The notes beneath the pieces were generated by a model. That model searched no databases. It was not told the DNA's origin and saw nothing but the letters and a program-made list of their open reading frames with translations. Below, one piece after another: positions 1-31,012 of a DNA stretch of 64,000 bases. Position 1 is the stretch's first letter, and each line of letters opens with the position of its first letter. Origin of the DNA: Okapia johnstoni (taxonomy: Eukaryota > Chordata > Mammalia > Artiodactyla > Giraffidae); the NCBI GenBank assembly GCA_024291935.2, contig CM044314.1, positions 25,828,001-25,892,000 on the forward strand. Direction: 5' to 3'. A program made the translations under genes and the position numbers.

Positions 1-18450
<18,450 letters not shown>

Positions 18451-19267
18451 TTCCAAGTTTTTCTTTGTCACTTATAAATTATACTCATATATCTGTTTTA
18501 GTAGCATTTTCCTCAATAAGAGATATAATGTCATGTTAAAATGTCATTATGCTAGTCAACCTGATTCACCAATGCACAGGACAACCAAACACATATCTAC
18601 AAGGTTTAGTCTTTTAACAGTTTTAGCGAAGCTTTCAGTTTCACACTCTAGAAACAAGCCATCTTGTTGCAAACTTTTCTCACAAGAATAGGATGTTGTG
18701 CGCTGCTGAAGTAGACTGAGAGAATCTGAAACTAAATATGCCCTTTACAACAGTCCATAGAATTTCTATTAGCTAAGAACTCCCTAAGTCTTTTAAAAAA
18801 GTATGTATGTTATGGTTCAAGACCAAGAAGTGGATGGCTGGAAACAGTAATAGGTAGAATTTAGGAACTAATATTCTGTTTATTATTCTGTTCAAGCAAA
18901 AATTTATTAATTTTCTATAATTAATTAAGACCCTATAATACAATTATTGATATAAATAGACTTAATCATTGACTTAGCTTTAGTTCCTTCTATTAATTAC
19001 ATGAATAGAATTAAAATATAATTACTATAAAGTTGAGAATTATACTATGGTTAAGTATGTAGTTATTAACATTAGGGAAAATTGGGAGAAGGGTGTATCT
19101 GAATTCTGTATGATTTTTGTAATTTCTCAATAAGTCTAAAAAGTTTAACAGTATTTTAAGATCACCCTCATAATTACTTGCTCAAGATCAAAAAATTTAT
19201 GGAAAGCAGTGGGGTTTGCTTAAAATACAAGTTAAGTACCCTTGACTAACCTTGTAAATATAAACCT
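18451..19267 (+). other. ECM2 3' UTR and start of intergenic region
   Basis: AT-rich sequence after the ECM2 stop. The first part must be 3' UTR, but the cleavage site is not clear. No other gene recognised. Confidence 0.55.
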
Positions 19268-19582
19268 AATGCATACATTGGAGAAGGCAATGGCAACCCA
19301 CTCCAGTACTCTTGCTTGGAAAATCCCATGGACGGAGGAGCCTGGTAGGCTGCAGTCCATGGGGTTGCGAAGAGTCGGACACAACTGCGTGACTTCACTT
19401 TCACTTTTCACTTTCATGCATTGGAGAAGGAAATGGCAACCCACTCCAGTTTTCTTGCCTGGGAGAATCCCAGAGACGGCGGAGCCTGGTGGGCTGCCGT
19501 CTATGGGGTCGCACAGAGTTGGACACAACTGAAGAGACTTAGCAGTAGCAGCAGCAGCAGCAGCAGCAGCAATGCATACATT
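19268..19582 (+). repeat. Bov-A2 dimeric SINE with target-site duplication
   Basis: Two Bov-A units in direct order (about 19280-19405 and 19422-19530), each starting ttggagaagg and ending near ggacacaactg, joined by the linker cactttcacttttcacttt. An (agc)n tail follows at 19546-19570. The identical 12-mer aatgcatacatt lies at 19268-19279 and 19571-19582, so the dimer and tail came in as one insertion. Confidence 0.93.
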
Positions 19583-22500
19583 TAAAAAACTTTTGCCCCT
19601 CTGGTCATTGTTAACATCTCTGGTCTTTGTCCTAATTTGCTCAAATGTATCCTTTTACTCAATACAACATAAAGCTATTAGTATTCATTATGTAGTAGAT
19701 CCTAACAAAATGATATCATGTATTAAAATTTTCATTATATAACTATATCTTATCTTTATTTCTAAAATAATTTGTAAAAGACACATATAGAAACCATGTT
19801 GACTTTTCTTGTTACTCTCAGTTTTGTACCTTGAAAAAACACCAGATTAGGAACTTAATTTCTAGTCTTGTCCCCGTTGGGCATATTACTCTAATTTTTC
19901 ACACTTTAGTTATTTAATCTTTTAATACTTCTCCCACAATTCTCAGAGCCTTCCAGCCCCACTTCATAGGGCTGTTACGAGAACCAGAAAAGAATAAAAA
20001 GTATCTGGGAAGTGTAATATGCATAGCGAGTACACTTAATATTGCCAACCTTTCATATAAAATTGACAGTAAACAGCATATTCAATAAAAGTTGATTATT
20101 ACCTGGGCAGCTTTCATGATGTAGAAGTTTGATTTATCTCATTTAAGCCAATATTATTTCTAAGCCCCCTTTCTTAACATATAGGCTTTTGAGATCACAA
20201 AATGAACAAGAATAATAATATGATACAGACTGTTAGAATCAAGCATCAAAGGCTTAAGCCAGGTGGCTAAGAAGAGAAATAAAATCTTATGGAACAAAAA
20301 GTTGAGATTTATAACCAGTTTAGGTATGTAAGAAGCATTACTAATTTAAATTAGCCACGTTGAATGAAAGAGACAAATAACAGGAAGATACGGGTATTCA
20401 TTTAACTTAACAAGAACCCTTGTGCTGTTTGAATATAAATGCGTCAACGTAAATGATTAAAGCAACCTAAACAGTAAACAAAATTACCGTCAGAGGGGAC
20501 TCAAACCGAATAAAGTGAGTCAAAAGAATTAGCACCCTAGACAACAGAGATGAATACTGAAACATTCTTGCATTAATTTGTCATTCTGATTTTAATCAGA
20601 TGTGTCCCAGATGCTGTTTTAGAGAGAAAGGGATGAAGAGATCAGATGAGGTCTCTGCTCTCTGGGAATGCGTGGTGTTTTAGGGGCAATAAGCAGGAAA
20701 TCAAATAGACAATCAAATCAACAAGTCAAGTGTGATGAAATCAGTACAACAGGGTGGTGATGTAATAAAGCATATTGGGGTCCCAAGGCCCCTCTGCCTA
20801 GGCCTAGGGGTATTCCCAGATTGTGGGTCTCTAGAGTATGCAAATAGTAAAAGTTGCAAAAGACACTACAACCTCCAGAGAGCTTGGAGTAAGACTAGAC
20901 CCAGGCACATACTGAGACCCTACTGTGCACTGAGAGATACCCTGTTGGGAGAAGAATCTCTAGAAAGGCAAAAAATCAGAATGACTGATGGAAGCTTTGC
21001 TCTTAAGTTGGAAGATGCTTTTATTTCTACTGATTATATAATTTAAAATATAAAATATATCTAGCATTGAACTTGTTTGCTTTGAAACCTTATAATGCTC
21101 TGGATAGAAGCTTTAATTTCATTTTTAATAAGTCATAAATCTCCATATAGCAAACACTGTTCATGATATATAATGTTTATATAAGGTATAACAAAGAGGT
21201 GTCCTGTTTGGCTTCAGAAGTATACTGTAATTACTAACACAGATGTACACTAAGGAAATCCTGACCCAGTCATGGTCTGAAAATATTTAATGGTATGTCA
21301 TCTTTGCACATATGTACAGGAAATACTAACTATATTTTCAATTTTGAGATTTGGCTTATTGTAGATTAAGGTATCTCAAAAAGCATTAAAGATATGATGT
21401 GGTTAAAGAAACCTATAGCCTAGAATTATAAGGAAATTATTACACCAAGAATCAGGACATCTGGGTACCCATTTGGTCTCCAATAATTATGCAGTCATTT
21501 TACTTTTCTGAGATCATTTGATTCAATTACAAAATAGCATTCTTGGCACACATCAATGGTTTTCAAGCATGGCTCATTAGGCGTTCATGGTGCCCTGGGG
21601 AGGAAGCGTCCTTGAGAGAGGAAGTACACAGACTCCCTTCAGACAAAACAGCTTTGCTACCATCAGAAAGGGTTAGCTGACACTGTTCCTGTCTGCCTCC
21701 CCAACTACCCCCGCCTTTTTTCCTAACTCCCCTTATTTCTTGAAACCATTAGACAAGGTACTATATAAATCACACATCAAGTTCTAAAAGTCATAAAGAA
21801 CATTCAGCCAAAGTCCCTGGTCCTTATTCTCTCCTCAGCTCCTTCTATACTTTCAGAGAATTTCACTGGAGAGCTTTGGCCTGAAGAAACATTTCTCAGT
21901 TACAAGGATTACAGTTGCCTGAACAGAGCCAACCTCTGGGTATGCCGGGACAAGAAGCTTGGTAGATGTGTCTGTTCCTTTGGAGCTCCAGCACCATAGT
22001 GGGGATTAGCCCTGAGCACCTCTGCCACAACCAAAGACTGCTGACTTCTGACCTAAAACACCCTGAAAGGCAGTTAGCGTTGAGTGCATGTTCTATAGGA
22101 TGGGCACAACATGGCAGTGCTGCTGCATGCACAGATTGGGATCACATCTTTGTCTCTGCCAGACTGTGTGACTCCCTATGGAACAGGCAGGTTAGGATGC
22201 CCTCAGCATCCTGAGGGTGAATGTGCGGCATTTGGGAACAACAGCAGGTATGTGACTGAGCCTGGACTTAACATAACATCTGCCTTATGAAGTCCTGAAA
22301 GTGGAAAGTCTGGACACCTGAGAGTGGGTAGGTGTACCTATAAATCTGAGGGTGCAGGGCACCTGGTTTGGCTGGTGCTGCCAACAGGATTGAGAAGATA
22401 CAACACTGTCTCCTTCGGCTTGTATTGTCAAGTGACTTTACATACATCCCTTAGGATTTGGGCTTGAGAGGTTAAAGTTAACTATTCCTAGGGATGACTG

Positions 22501-23415
22501 CTTCTGTTAACATGGAAAACACCACCCACAACACGAGTTGAAATGTGCCTCTAGTCCACACTGATACCACTAAGAGCAGTGAGGATGATCACCCCATTCA
22601 CACATAAGAAAGTGATTATTCCAGTAACTGTTCAAACTGTATAGTCAAAACCTTGAAGTTCACTGGAAAGTGTTAATAAACTATAATGCTTGTTTCAAGA
22701 TAATTTTAGATTTGGTATGTGGAAATTTAGCCATAGATGATGGGTATATAACTAAATTAGGATAAAATCCCCAATTTTTACTGGTGCACCAGCGTGCTAT
22801 AGGCAAAAATGGTTTCCCTGAGTTGACAAATTTAGATCAGGAGTAATAAAGGAAGTCTGTGGTATATATGGTATAGGAAATAACCAGCACTGAGTTTGGA
22901 GGAGAAAAGATCACTAGGCTTAAACTGGGACTTGAAATTTGAATCAGTTGAGGGGGAAGGAATAACTGACTAAAACAAAGAGGCATGAGCCAAGCATAGT
23001 TGAGGTTCACCAGTGGAGGAGAGACCATACAGGAAATAAGAGGCTTGGGATGGCTTGGAAGGCCCATAAGAGGAGACCATACTTAACTTCAATGAGAAAT
23101 ATAGGACACCATCAAAAAACTCTGAACAGAGGTGTATGAAAGTAATAAAGGGAAAAGAGCCACCACTGTAATAACCTAGAAATAGAATAAGTGGGACCCA
23201 CTCAGTATAGGTGACAGGAGGAACAAGCAGAAACAGGAATAGGTATGACAGAGATTTTGAAAGAAAGAAAGAAAAAAACACCTACATTCTCATTGCTGGA
23301 GATTAAGTCTGAAGGCAAGCTTGCCATATTTGTCATCTTCTGAGGGGCTCAATCTCAGAAGGACATTATGAGCCATGAATAATTGAGAATATGCATGCAT
23401 GCATGGTAAGTTGCT
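19583..23415. other. Intergenic, no gene recognised
   Basis: 3.8 kb between ECM2 and ASPN. Faint MIR-like text near 19850-20010 and 21440-21540 only. Short frames at 20732-21046 and 21896-22214 show no recognisable family. The purine-rich stretch 22830-23280 looks like an old repeat that I cannot name. Confidence 0.5.
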
Positions 23416-23800
23416 TCAGTTCAGTTCCGTTCAGTTCAGTCACTCAGTCATGTCCAACTCTTTGCGACCCCATGGACTGCGGCACGCCAGCCCTCCCTGT
23501 CCATCACAAACTCCTGGAGTTTACCCAAACTCATGTCCATCGAGTTGGTGACGCCATCCAACCATCTCATCCTCTGTCGTCCCCTTCTCCTTCTGCCCTC
23601 AATCTTTCCCAGCATCAGGGTCTTTTCCAATGAGTCATTTCTTCGCATCAGGTGGCCAAAGTACTGGAGTTTCAGCTTCAACATCAGTCCTTCCAATGAA
23701 TACTCCGGACTGATCTCCTTTAGGATGGACTGGTTGGATTTCCTTGCAGTCCAAGGGACTCTCAAGAGTCTTCTCCAACACCTCAGTTCAAAAGCATCAA
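23416..23800 (-). repeat. BovB 3' end, reversed
   Basis: Long well-preserved reversed BovB terminus, from ttcagttcagtcactcagtc to cctcagttcaaaagcatcaa. It supports a 177-residue minus-strand open frame across 23448-23981 that reads through into the neighbouring SINE. This is a repeat-derived frame, not a gene. Confidence 0.94.
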
Positions 23801-23999
23801 GTTGCTTCAGTCGTATCCAACTTGTTGTGACCCTATGGACTGTAGCCCGCCAGGCTCCCCTGTCCATGGGATTTCTCCAGGCAAGAATACTGGAATGGCT
23901 TGCCTTGCACTCCTCCAGGGGATCTTCCTGACCCAGAGATTGAACCTGTGTCTGCTGTATCATAGGCAGATTCTTTACCACTGAGCCACTGGGAAGTCC
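23801..23999 (-). repeat. Bov-tA SINE, reversed
   Basis: Immediately abuts the BovB end. Runs from gttgcttcagtcgtatccaa through ccaggcaagaatactggaat to the reversed tRNA-like head tttaccactgagccactggg. Nearly full length. Confidence 0.93.
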
Positions 24000-24034
24000 A
24001 ACAGAGAATATATTAAAAATAAAATGAACTGATT

Positions 24035-24150
24035 GAAGGGAGGGGACACGTGCATACCTATGGCTGATTCATGTTGATGTATGGCAGAAACCAATTCAAT
24101 ATTGTAAAGCAATTATTCTCCAAATAAAAATAAATAAATTTTAAAAAATG
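24035..24150 (+). repeat. Ruminant L1 3' tail
   Basis: The segment gattcatgttgatgtatggc and ccaattcaatattgtaaagc with an A-rich end is a short L1-BT type 3' terminus. Confidence 0.75.
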
Positions 24151-25356
24151 AACTGATTGATTGTAAAAAGGAAGAGAAGAAAAAAAAAAAGAAAAGGGAA
24201 GAAGTACTAGTGGATAGTGATCTACCATGTAAGGGATAGAAAGAAGATTAAAGGAGATAAAAAGAACTGCTCTGAGTCTAAGTGATGCTGCTGAGAAACT
24301 GAAGAGAAAGAGACAGTTTGGGTGAGAATATGCTGAAGTTTGGAGGTGTCACCACGTAATTTAGGCAGGAGGACGGGAATGCACTCAGCTGGAGGGGAAT
24401 CTGAAGGAAAGGTTACAATGAAGGGTGGATGAAGAGAAGGGCAGGAGCAGAATCCTAATGGGTACCGACTTCCAATCTCAAGGGGGGTAAGTTTATTAAA
24501 TGGCTACATCTGACTTGAGCCACATGATCTGACCTCAAGGAGCTTCCAAAGCACAAGGCAAGCTGTGCCTAGAAGCCCAGCTCCTCAGCAAGTGCCTTGT
24601 CCCTTTGGTACTTGGCATCTGTTCCACCAACCTCCTGACAGACAGGTCTGGTATTATGAGCTAGGTCTGCATTGATTATTTGCAATGTAGGATGTTGTAC
24701 AGTAGGTTGGTAGAAGGTATATCATGTTTTCCTAAAAGATTGTAAAACTTAAAATAAGAGACAATTCATTTCTTGAATCCCTATATTCTGCATATAGAGT
24801 AGGTACTAATATAATTGTTGATCCCTCAGTCTAAACAATCAGCTCATGAGTTGTTCAAAGTTGACATTAATACTACTCTTAAACAAAACAAAAAGAAATA
24901 TGCAAAATTTAAGGATTTTTAAAGGAAAAGTGATAAATATTTATATATGGTCATATAATTAGCAAGGAATAATTTCTCTTATTAATATTTTCTGACATGG
25001 ACATTAGAAGGCAGAGTATATTTTATAAAAAAATGAGTCATGCTTTGACAACTGATTGTTCTCCATAACAGAAACACTGACAATGTTTTCCAAAGCCATC
25101 ATTTAAACAACATGAATTACTAGGTTCATAGATGCTGACATGAAAGAATAAAATACTCAAGTTCTGCTGTTTAAGTGAAACCTCAAAAGGACTGGGTAAA
25201 ACCCTCTATGATATCTATTTCACCTCTTTCCCTTATTTAGAAAACAGAAAGTTTCCTCATAGGAGAAGTATTTACAAATTGGTAATGACTGAACTATTCA
25301 TTTGTCCATAGTTGAATGTGAATTCAACTTAAAATTCAAAAATAGTAAAAGCATTT

Positions 25357-25398
25357 TGGGGTTGCAAAGAGTTGGACGTGACTGAGCGAGTAACACAC
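25357..25398 (+). repeat. Bov-A SINE tail fragment
   Basis: ttggggttgcaaagagttgg then cgtgactgagcgagtaacac: only the last 40 or so bases of the SINE, followed by a CA-rich tail. Confidence 0.8.
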
Positions 25399-25554
25399 AC
25401 ATACATGTATGAAAATAGATTTTTCTGGCCAACTCTAACCTATACCAGATGATTCCAGGGGGCCTTAAACCCTACAAGTCTATGAAAAATGAAGTTCATC
25501 TCTTGCAATGAAAAAACAAGAATGAGTATCTTGGGTCTGAAACTGGAATCCTTA

Positions 25555-25680
25555 TTAGCTGTGGACACGGTCAAGTTACTTAGACTCTGATTTCCAGTTT
25601 CTTTGCCCATGAAATTGAGGAGAATATCTGCCTACCAAGTGTCTGTGAAGGTTAAATAAGGTGATGTCCACAACAGTACT
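25555..25680 (+). repeat. MIR-like SINE remnant
   Basis: Conserved-core pattern: tcaagttacttagactctga, a pyrimidine-rich step, aattgaggagaatatctgcc, then gttaaataaggtgatgt. This matches the order of the MIR consensus. Confidence 0.6.
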
Positions 25681-27484
25681 GAGAACAGGGTGGACGTCAG
25701 ATGAGTATCCATTCCCTCAAGGGTATGTGCTGGGAAACCAGAAGGTAGGAAAGTTCAGTGACTTATTCAAGGCTGCCAAGTCTCATAATATGGTATATAT
25801 TAGTAATTTAAGGAAATGATTGTGATATACACTGGAAAAAGGAATGGGGCTATTACAGTAGAGCAGGGGTCAGATAATGCTCTCTGTAGAGGGCTGGGCT
25901 CACATGGGACCCTGCAGCCATGTCAGTAGCTCTCTTGAGCTTGGTGGCCTTTGGGCAGTGTCACTGCATGCTCACATCCATTGCACAGAATAGAATGAAA
26001 CCAGCTTAGAACATGTTATAAATGCAGAGTGAAACCAGAACTCAAAGAATCTAAACTATTTATTCTTATAGATATGGGAGTATATTAGAAGCAAATTAAA
26101 AAAAATCCTGATTATAGGAAAGAAAAGTAATTTTGACTTACAAGTGTGATTCACTATAATAACATAAAACCAAAAAAAAAAAAAAAAAAAAGGAGAAAAA
26201 CTGTATTTAAAATAGCCAAACGAGAAGGATACTTGATCAATAAACCTGTCCTGCAGATGGATTCCTACTATAGAGATAATCCGCAAGTGGGTCTACAGGG
26301 ATATAGTAAGAGTCTGCATGTAAGCCTTGGCCAGGTGCAGCATGCTCTGGGCAGATTGTTCTGGAGTGTTTAAGTATTTACTATTCTTGTGAACGTCAGC
26401 TCTGATTAAACCTACTGCAACAGACGCAGAGGCATTTGTGAAAGACTTTCAGAGGAACTAAAATCTATGTAAATAGTGTAGTTATGTGTTAGTGTACATT
26501 TCATCCTATATATCTTAAACAACACTTTGGCATACTATAACACATTACTCACGTCTTTGCTTCAACATGCTGAGCAGGAACAGTTGAAACTATAAGTCAC
26601 ATTGAAATTTGGTCTGTCACACACTGTTATTTGCAAAGAGGTGAATATTTCTAATTAGATCAACAAAGCTTAGTGATTACACAAATAAAGAATAAATGGC
26701 ATGATTATTTCTTCTGTGACTTTATGTTTCCCTTTCTACAAGAAAATGGATTAAAAAAACTTACAGTCTAGCGTATTTTTCACTTTGCACAAAATGTGAA
26801 GAATGTGAATCCGCACAAGGGAAAGTAGACTGTATTAAAAATAACATATGATTGCACTAAACACATACTAGTTTGGAAAAGAAAAGGAATACATCATGTC
26901 ACTAGAATGTCACGGTGTTTCCAAGTAACAGAATCTCTGTGGTCAAATAAACTTACATTAAACTAACAGCTTAATGTAAGATACAAGAAAATCTTTTTAT
27001 AAAATGGAAACTGGTGAAAGCTCATTTGCTTTACATAAGTTGAGAATTACATTCACAATTACCAAATTTATACATGAACTGTCTGAAATGCTAACTAGTG
27101 TGTGATACTCAGAATAAAGAATGCATTGAAAATTGTAAATCTATTCTAGGTCAGTAGTTCTAAACTATTTGAAGAATGGACCTACTCTTTGAAGATATGA
27201 TCGAAGCTCTGATGGCTCTTTTATGCAGAAAAATACACAAACACTTTGCATATATCAACAGACTCATAAAAACCCACCCTAAATACTCTAGGGATTCTTG
27301 TACTATAGCTAAGCATCCCTATGTAGAATAAGACCTTAATTAACTTAAAATAAATTTTACATGTAAATATTTCACTGAAGTTACGGCTACATCAAAGAGT
27401 TAAAATTAATTTAAGGCAACTTATTTACCACAACTTATGCCCTTATTTCCCACAACTATTTAGCATTTATTCCCCATTTATTCA

Positions 27485-28480
27485 GCAATATTTTTATGGC
27501 CATAGAAAAGCTGAAAGAATACAATGAACATCTATCTATTTTCACCTGTATTCACCAATTAATATTTTGTCACCTTCATTCTATCTGTTTTACTCTTTCC
27601 ACATCCATATCAATACCTATTCTATCCATATCTATACATATATATGTATTCGTGGGGTACAGGGGCTGGACCATTTGAATGTAAGTTGCAGATATAACAT
27701 GTCACTCCAGTGCTTCAGCATGAGTCTCCTGAGAACAAGGACATTTTCTTACATAACCATGAAACAATGATTACATTCTCTCAAATTGTCAAACCCCAGA
27801 AATTTAATATTGATTCAGTATCAACATCCTGTCCATATTCAAAGTTCCCCAACTGTCTCAACAATGTCCAAATCGCTGTGTGTGGTGTAGATCTAATGGC
27901 TCAAGATCTAATCAGAGTTCACTTGCCTTTAGTCTCTAGCAATCTAGAGTAGCAACTATCAGTCTATGTGTTTCACTCCTTCACTTTTTGAAGGGATTCC
28001 AAGCCAGCTACCATGTAGAATGTCCCCTAATATACATTTGTCTGATTGTTTAGATTTGGGCAGAATATTTTTGGCAAGAATCCCACATAGGTGATATCAT
28101 GTACTTCCTTTTGTATCACATCAGGAAGCACAAAATGTTGGGCTGGCCTGTTATTGGTGATGCTGAGACATTTGGTTAAGGGGGTAGGTATCTTTACCTC
28201 CTTGTAATTAAGAAATATCCTACAAAGTAAGACTTCAGGTCTGTGTGAATATCGTGCCATCCAATAACCTTTCATTTAGTAGCTTTTAGCTCCTATTGAA
28301 GTTCTTTGCCTAAGTCAATGACTACATTATAAGTTTCACAGTGGTGATTTTCTAATTCTATGGTTCCTTCTGTACTCATTAGTTGGCATTCCTCTACAGA
28401 AGAAGCTGTGACCCTTTTGATCCTCTTTCCTTGTTATAATAAAAAGGATTTTGCATTTGATGTGTTATAATCCATTGCCA
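27485..28480. repeat. Old L1 3' region
   Basis: Matches a widespread L1M-type 3' segment: gtaagttgcagatataacat, gagaacaaggacattttctt, aaagttccccaactgtctca, ttgtctgattgtttagattt and gtattgtatcaggaagcac-like text near 28114. The three frames at 27496-27952 are by-products. Confidence 0.65.
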
Positions 28481-28493
28481 CCCTTATTCTATG

Positions 28494-28548
28494 AGGTTCA
28501 CAAAGAGTCAGACATGACTGAGCGACTGAACTGAACTGAACTGAACTC
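28494..28548 (+). repeat. Bov-A/BovB terminal fragment with (ACTGA)n
   Basis: gttcacaaagagtcagacat then gactgagcgactgaactgaa with repeated ACTGA units. It is the final 50 bases of the BovB/Bov-A family and directly precedes the unidentified frame at 28613. Confidence 0.85.
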
Positions 28549-28612
28549 AAACTATGCCTCTATGTTCTATTCACAAGTCCACAGTAATCTCTGTGTGCTT
28601 TTGTGCCTGCAG

Positions 28613-28859
28613 GTATGATGTTTCAGACATACCTTACAAATTCCTTGGTCCTGATCTGTTACTTGACATTTTTCTCAGGAACCTTGCTCTTTCTAATGAA
28701 AAGTGGACCTTAGCAACACAGATTTGGAAGTTAGATGCACTCACTGCTTTTCAGTCTTCTCAGAGGAAAGTGGTAGAAAATTTATTTAAAAGAAAACCAT
28801 TATTTATACTCATTCCTGAAAGCAAACTGACCTTTGAGGCATTATATGAAATTATTTGA
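28613..28859 (+). CDS. Unidentified exon-like open frame
   Basis: I do not recognise this frame. A strong acceptor-like stretch (ctgtgtgcttttgtgcctgcag) ends at 28612. From there an open frame of about 81 residues runs to TGA at 28857-28859. Its product begins YDVSDIPYKFLGPDLLLDIF, continues through LALSNEKWTLATQIWKLDAL and AFQSSQRKVVENLFKRKP, and ends LTFEALYEII. The mix of hydrophobic helix-like stretches and charged residues looks like real protein rather than translated repeat, and it matches none of the repeat families around it. An ATTAAA lies at 28913-28918. It could be a last exon of a gene on this strand, a relic of a processed pseudogene, or chance. Confidence 0.35.
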
Positions 28860-29356
28860 TACCCACATTTTTATAAATCCAACTCAATTCATTTTAAATG
28901 ACTATTTATGGCATTAAATCATTTTTAGAGGAAAACATTCAACAGGATGATGGCAGTAGCTTAACTTGCAGGTTGTAGAAGCAAGTCCTTAGCATCACTG
29001 GGTATAGAGGAATGGTAGGTGAGAGCCAGGGACCAGAAACCCATCTGAAGAAGACCACTGCTGAGAGCTCACCCATTTGCTGGAGTGGCACAGAAATTCA
29101 GTGTAGTCTTTTCCAAATTGGACTTTTAAAATATGGTAAAGCTGGCCTTTGATGTAAATTTCCTGTTTTTTAAAAATAACATATGCTCCAAACAAACTAC
29201 AGCTGTGGGCTGGAAACTGTTCATGGGTCATGACCTACTGTATAAAGTCAATTCATTATAAACCACAGAGCCTAGTCCACCATGAGACATGCTTGAACAT
29301 TCAAAACAGCCCATAAAATCATATTAAACCCATAAATTCACTTCTTTCAGAAGTCT
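28860..29356. other. Intergenic, no gene recognised
   Basis: About 500 bp between the unidentified frame and the BovB copy. I see nothing beyond the ATTAAA hexamer at 28913-28918. Confidence 0.5.
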
Positions 29357-31012
29357 TTGGGAATGCCCACTATGTATAGAAATGGAATGGATGTAACAGA
29401 AGCAGAAGATATTAAGAAGAGGTGGCAAGAATACACAGAAGAACTATACAAAAGAGATCTTCATGACCCAGATAACCATGATGGTGTGATCACTCACACT
29501 CACCTAGAGCCAGACATACTGGAATGCAAAGCCAAGTGGGCCTTAGGAAACATCACTATGAACAAAGCTAGTGGACGTGACAGAATTCCGGTTGAGCTAT
29601 TTCAAATCCTAAAAGATGATGCTGTGAAAGTGCCGCACTCAATATGTCTACAAATTTGGAAAACTCAGCAGTGGCCACAGGACAGGAAAAGGTCAGTTTT
29701 CATTCCAATCTCAAAGAAAGGCAATGCCAGAGCATGCTCAAACTACCGCACAATTGCACTCATCTCACATGCTAGTCAAGTAATGCTCAAAACTCTCCAA
29801 GGCAGGCTTCAACAGTATGTGAACCATGAACTTCCAGATGTTCAAGCTGGATTTAGAAAAGACAGAGGAACCAGAGATCAAACTGCCAACATCCGCTGCA
29901 TCATTGAAAAAGCAAGAGAGTGCCAGAAAAACACCTACTTCTGCTTTATTGACTATGCCAAAGCCTTTGACTGTGTAGATCACAACAAACTGTGGAAAAT
30001 TCTTAAAGAGATGGGCATACCAGACCACCTTACCTGCCTCCTGAGAAATCTGTATGCAGGTCAAGAAGCAGCAGTTAGAACAGGACATGGAACAACACAT
30101 TGGTTCCAAATTGGGTAAGGGGTACGTCAAGACTGTATATTGTCACCTGCTTATTTAACTTACATGCAGAGTACATCATGAGAAATGCCAGGCTGGATGA
30201 AGCACAAGCTGGAATCAAGACTGCTGGGAGAAATATCAGTAACCTCAGTTACACCACCTTTATGGCAGAAAGTGAAGAAGAACTAAAAAGCCTCTTGATG
30301 AAAGTGAAAGAGGAGAATGAAAAAGTTGGCTTAAAACTCAACATTCAGAAAACTAAGATCATGGCATCTGGTCCAATACCTTCATGGCAAATAGATGGGG
30401 AAACAATGGAAACAGTGAGAGACTTTATTTTTGGGGGCTCCCAAATGACTACAGATGGTGACTGCAGCTATGAAATTAAAAGATGCTTGCTCCTTGGAGA
30501 AAAGCTGACCAATCTATACAGCATATTAAAAAGCAGAGACATTACTTTGCCAACAAAGGTCCATATAGTCAAAGCTATGGTTTTTCCAGTAGACATGTAT
30601 GGATGTGAGAGTTGGACTATAAAGAAAGCTTAGTGCTGAAGAATTCATGCTTTTGAACTGTGGTGTTGCAGAAGACTTGAGAGTCCCTTGGACTGCAAGG
30701 AGATCCAACCTGTCCATCCTAAAGGAAATCAGTCCTGAATATTCATTGGAAGGATCGATCCTGAAGCTGAAACTCCAATACTTTGGCCACCTGATGAGAA
30801 GCACTGACTCATTGGAAAAGACCTTGATGCTGGGAAAGATTGAAGGAAGGAGGAGAAGGGGATGACAGAGGATGAAATGGTTGGATGGCATCACCAACGT
30901 GATGGACATGAGTTTGAGCAAGCTCTGGGAGTTGGTGATGGACAGGGCAGCCTGGTTGCTGCAATCCATGGCATCAAAAAGAGTTGGACACAACTGAGCA
31001 ACTTAACGGACT
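29357..31012 (+). mobile_element. BovB LINE, 5'-truncated, RT frame largely open
   Basis: A 253-residue frame (29357-30118) covers the front of the BovB reverse transcriptase: NKASGRDRIPVELFQILKDD, LQQYVNHELPDVQAGFRKD and CFIDYAKAFDCVDHNKLWKI are all present. A TAA at about 30116 interrupts it, and a second frame continues at 30100-30633. In that part the family's tyr-ala-asp-asp box is lost: the text reads SNLSYTTFMAESEEELKSL, so a short in-frame deletion removed the catalytic pair. The element ends with the full BovB 3' end (about 30634-31012, closing in gagttggacacaactgagca). Endonuclease sequence is missing. It cannot be autonomous. Confidence 0.95.

Larger units (their letters stand above)
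24151..27489. other. Intergenic, no gene recognised
   Basis: Contains a MIR-like block (about 25555-25680, with tcaagttacttagactctga and gttaaataaggtgatgtcca), a short Bov-A tail (25357-25398) and a run of about 20 A at 26168-26190. No coding feature supported. Confidence 0.5.

Noticed and set aside
19546..19570. (AGC)n run as a coding poly-Ser or poly-Gln tract
   Set aside because: It is the tail of the Bov-A2 SINE, bounded by its target duplication.
23448..23981. 177-residue minus-strand open frame
   Set aside because: Made entirely of reversed BovB 3' end and Bov-tA SINE sequence; no independent protein.
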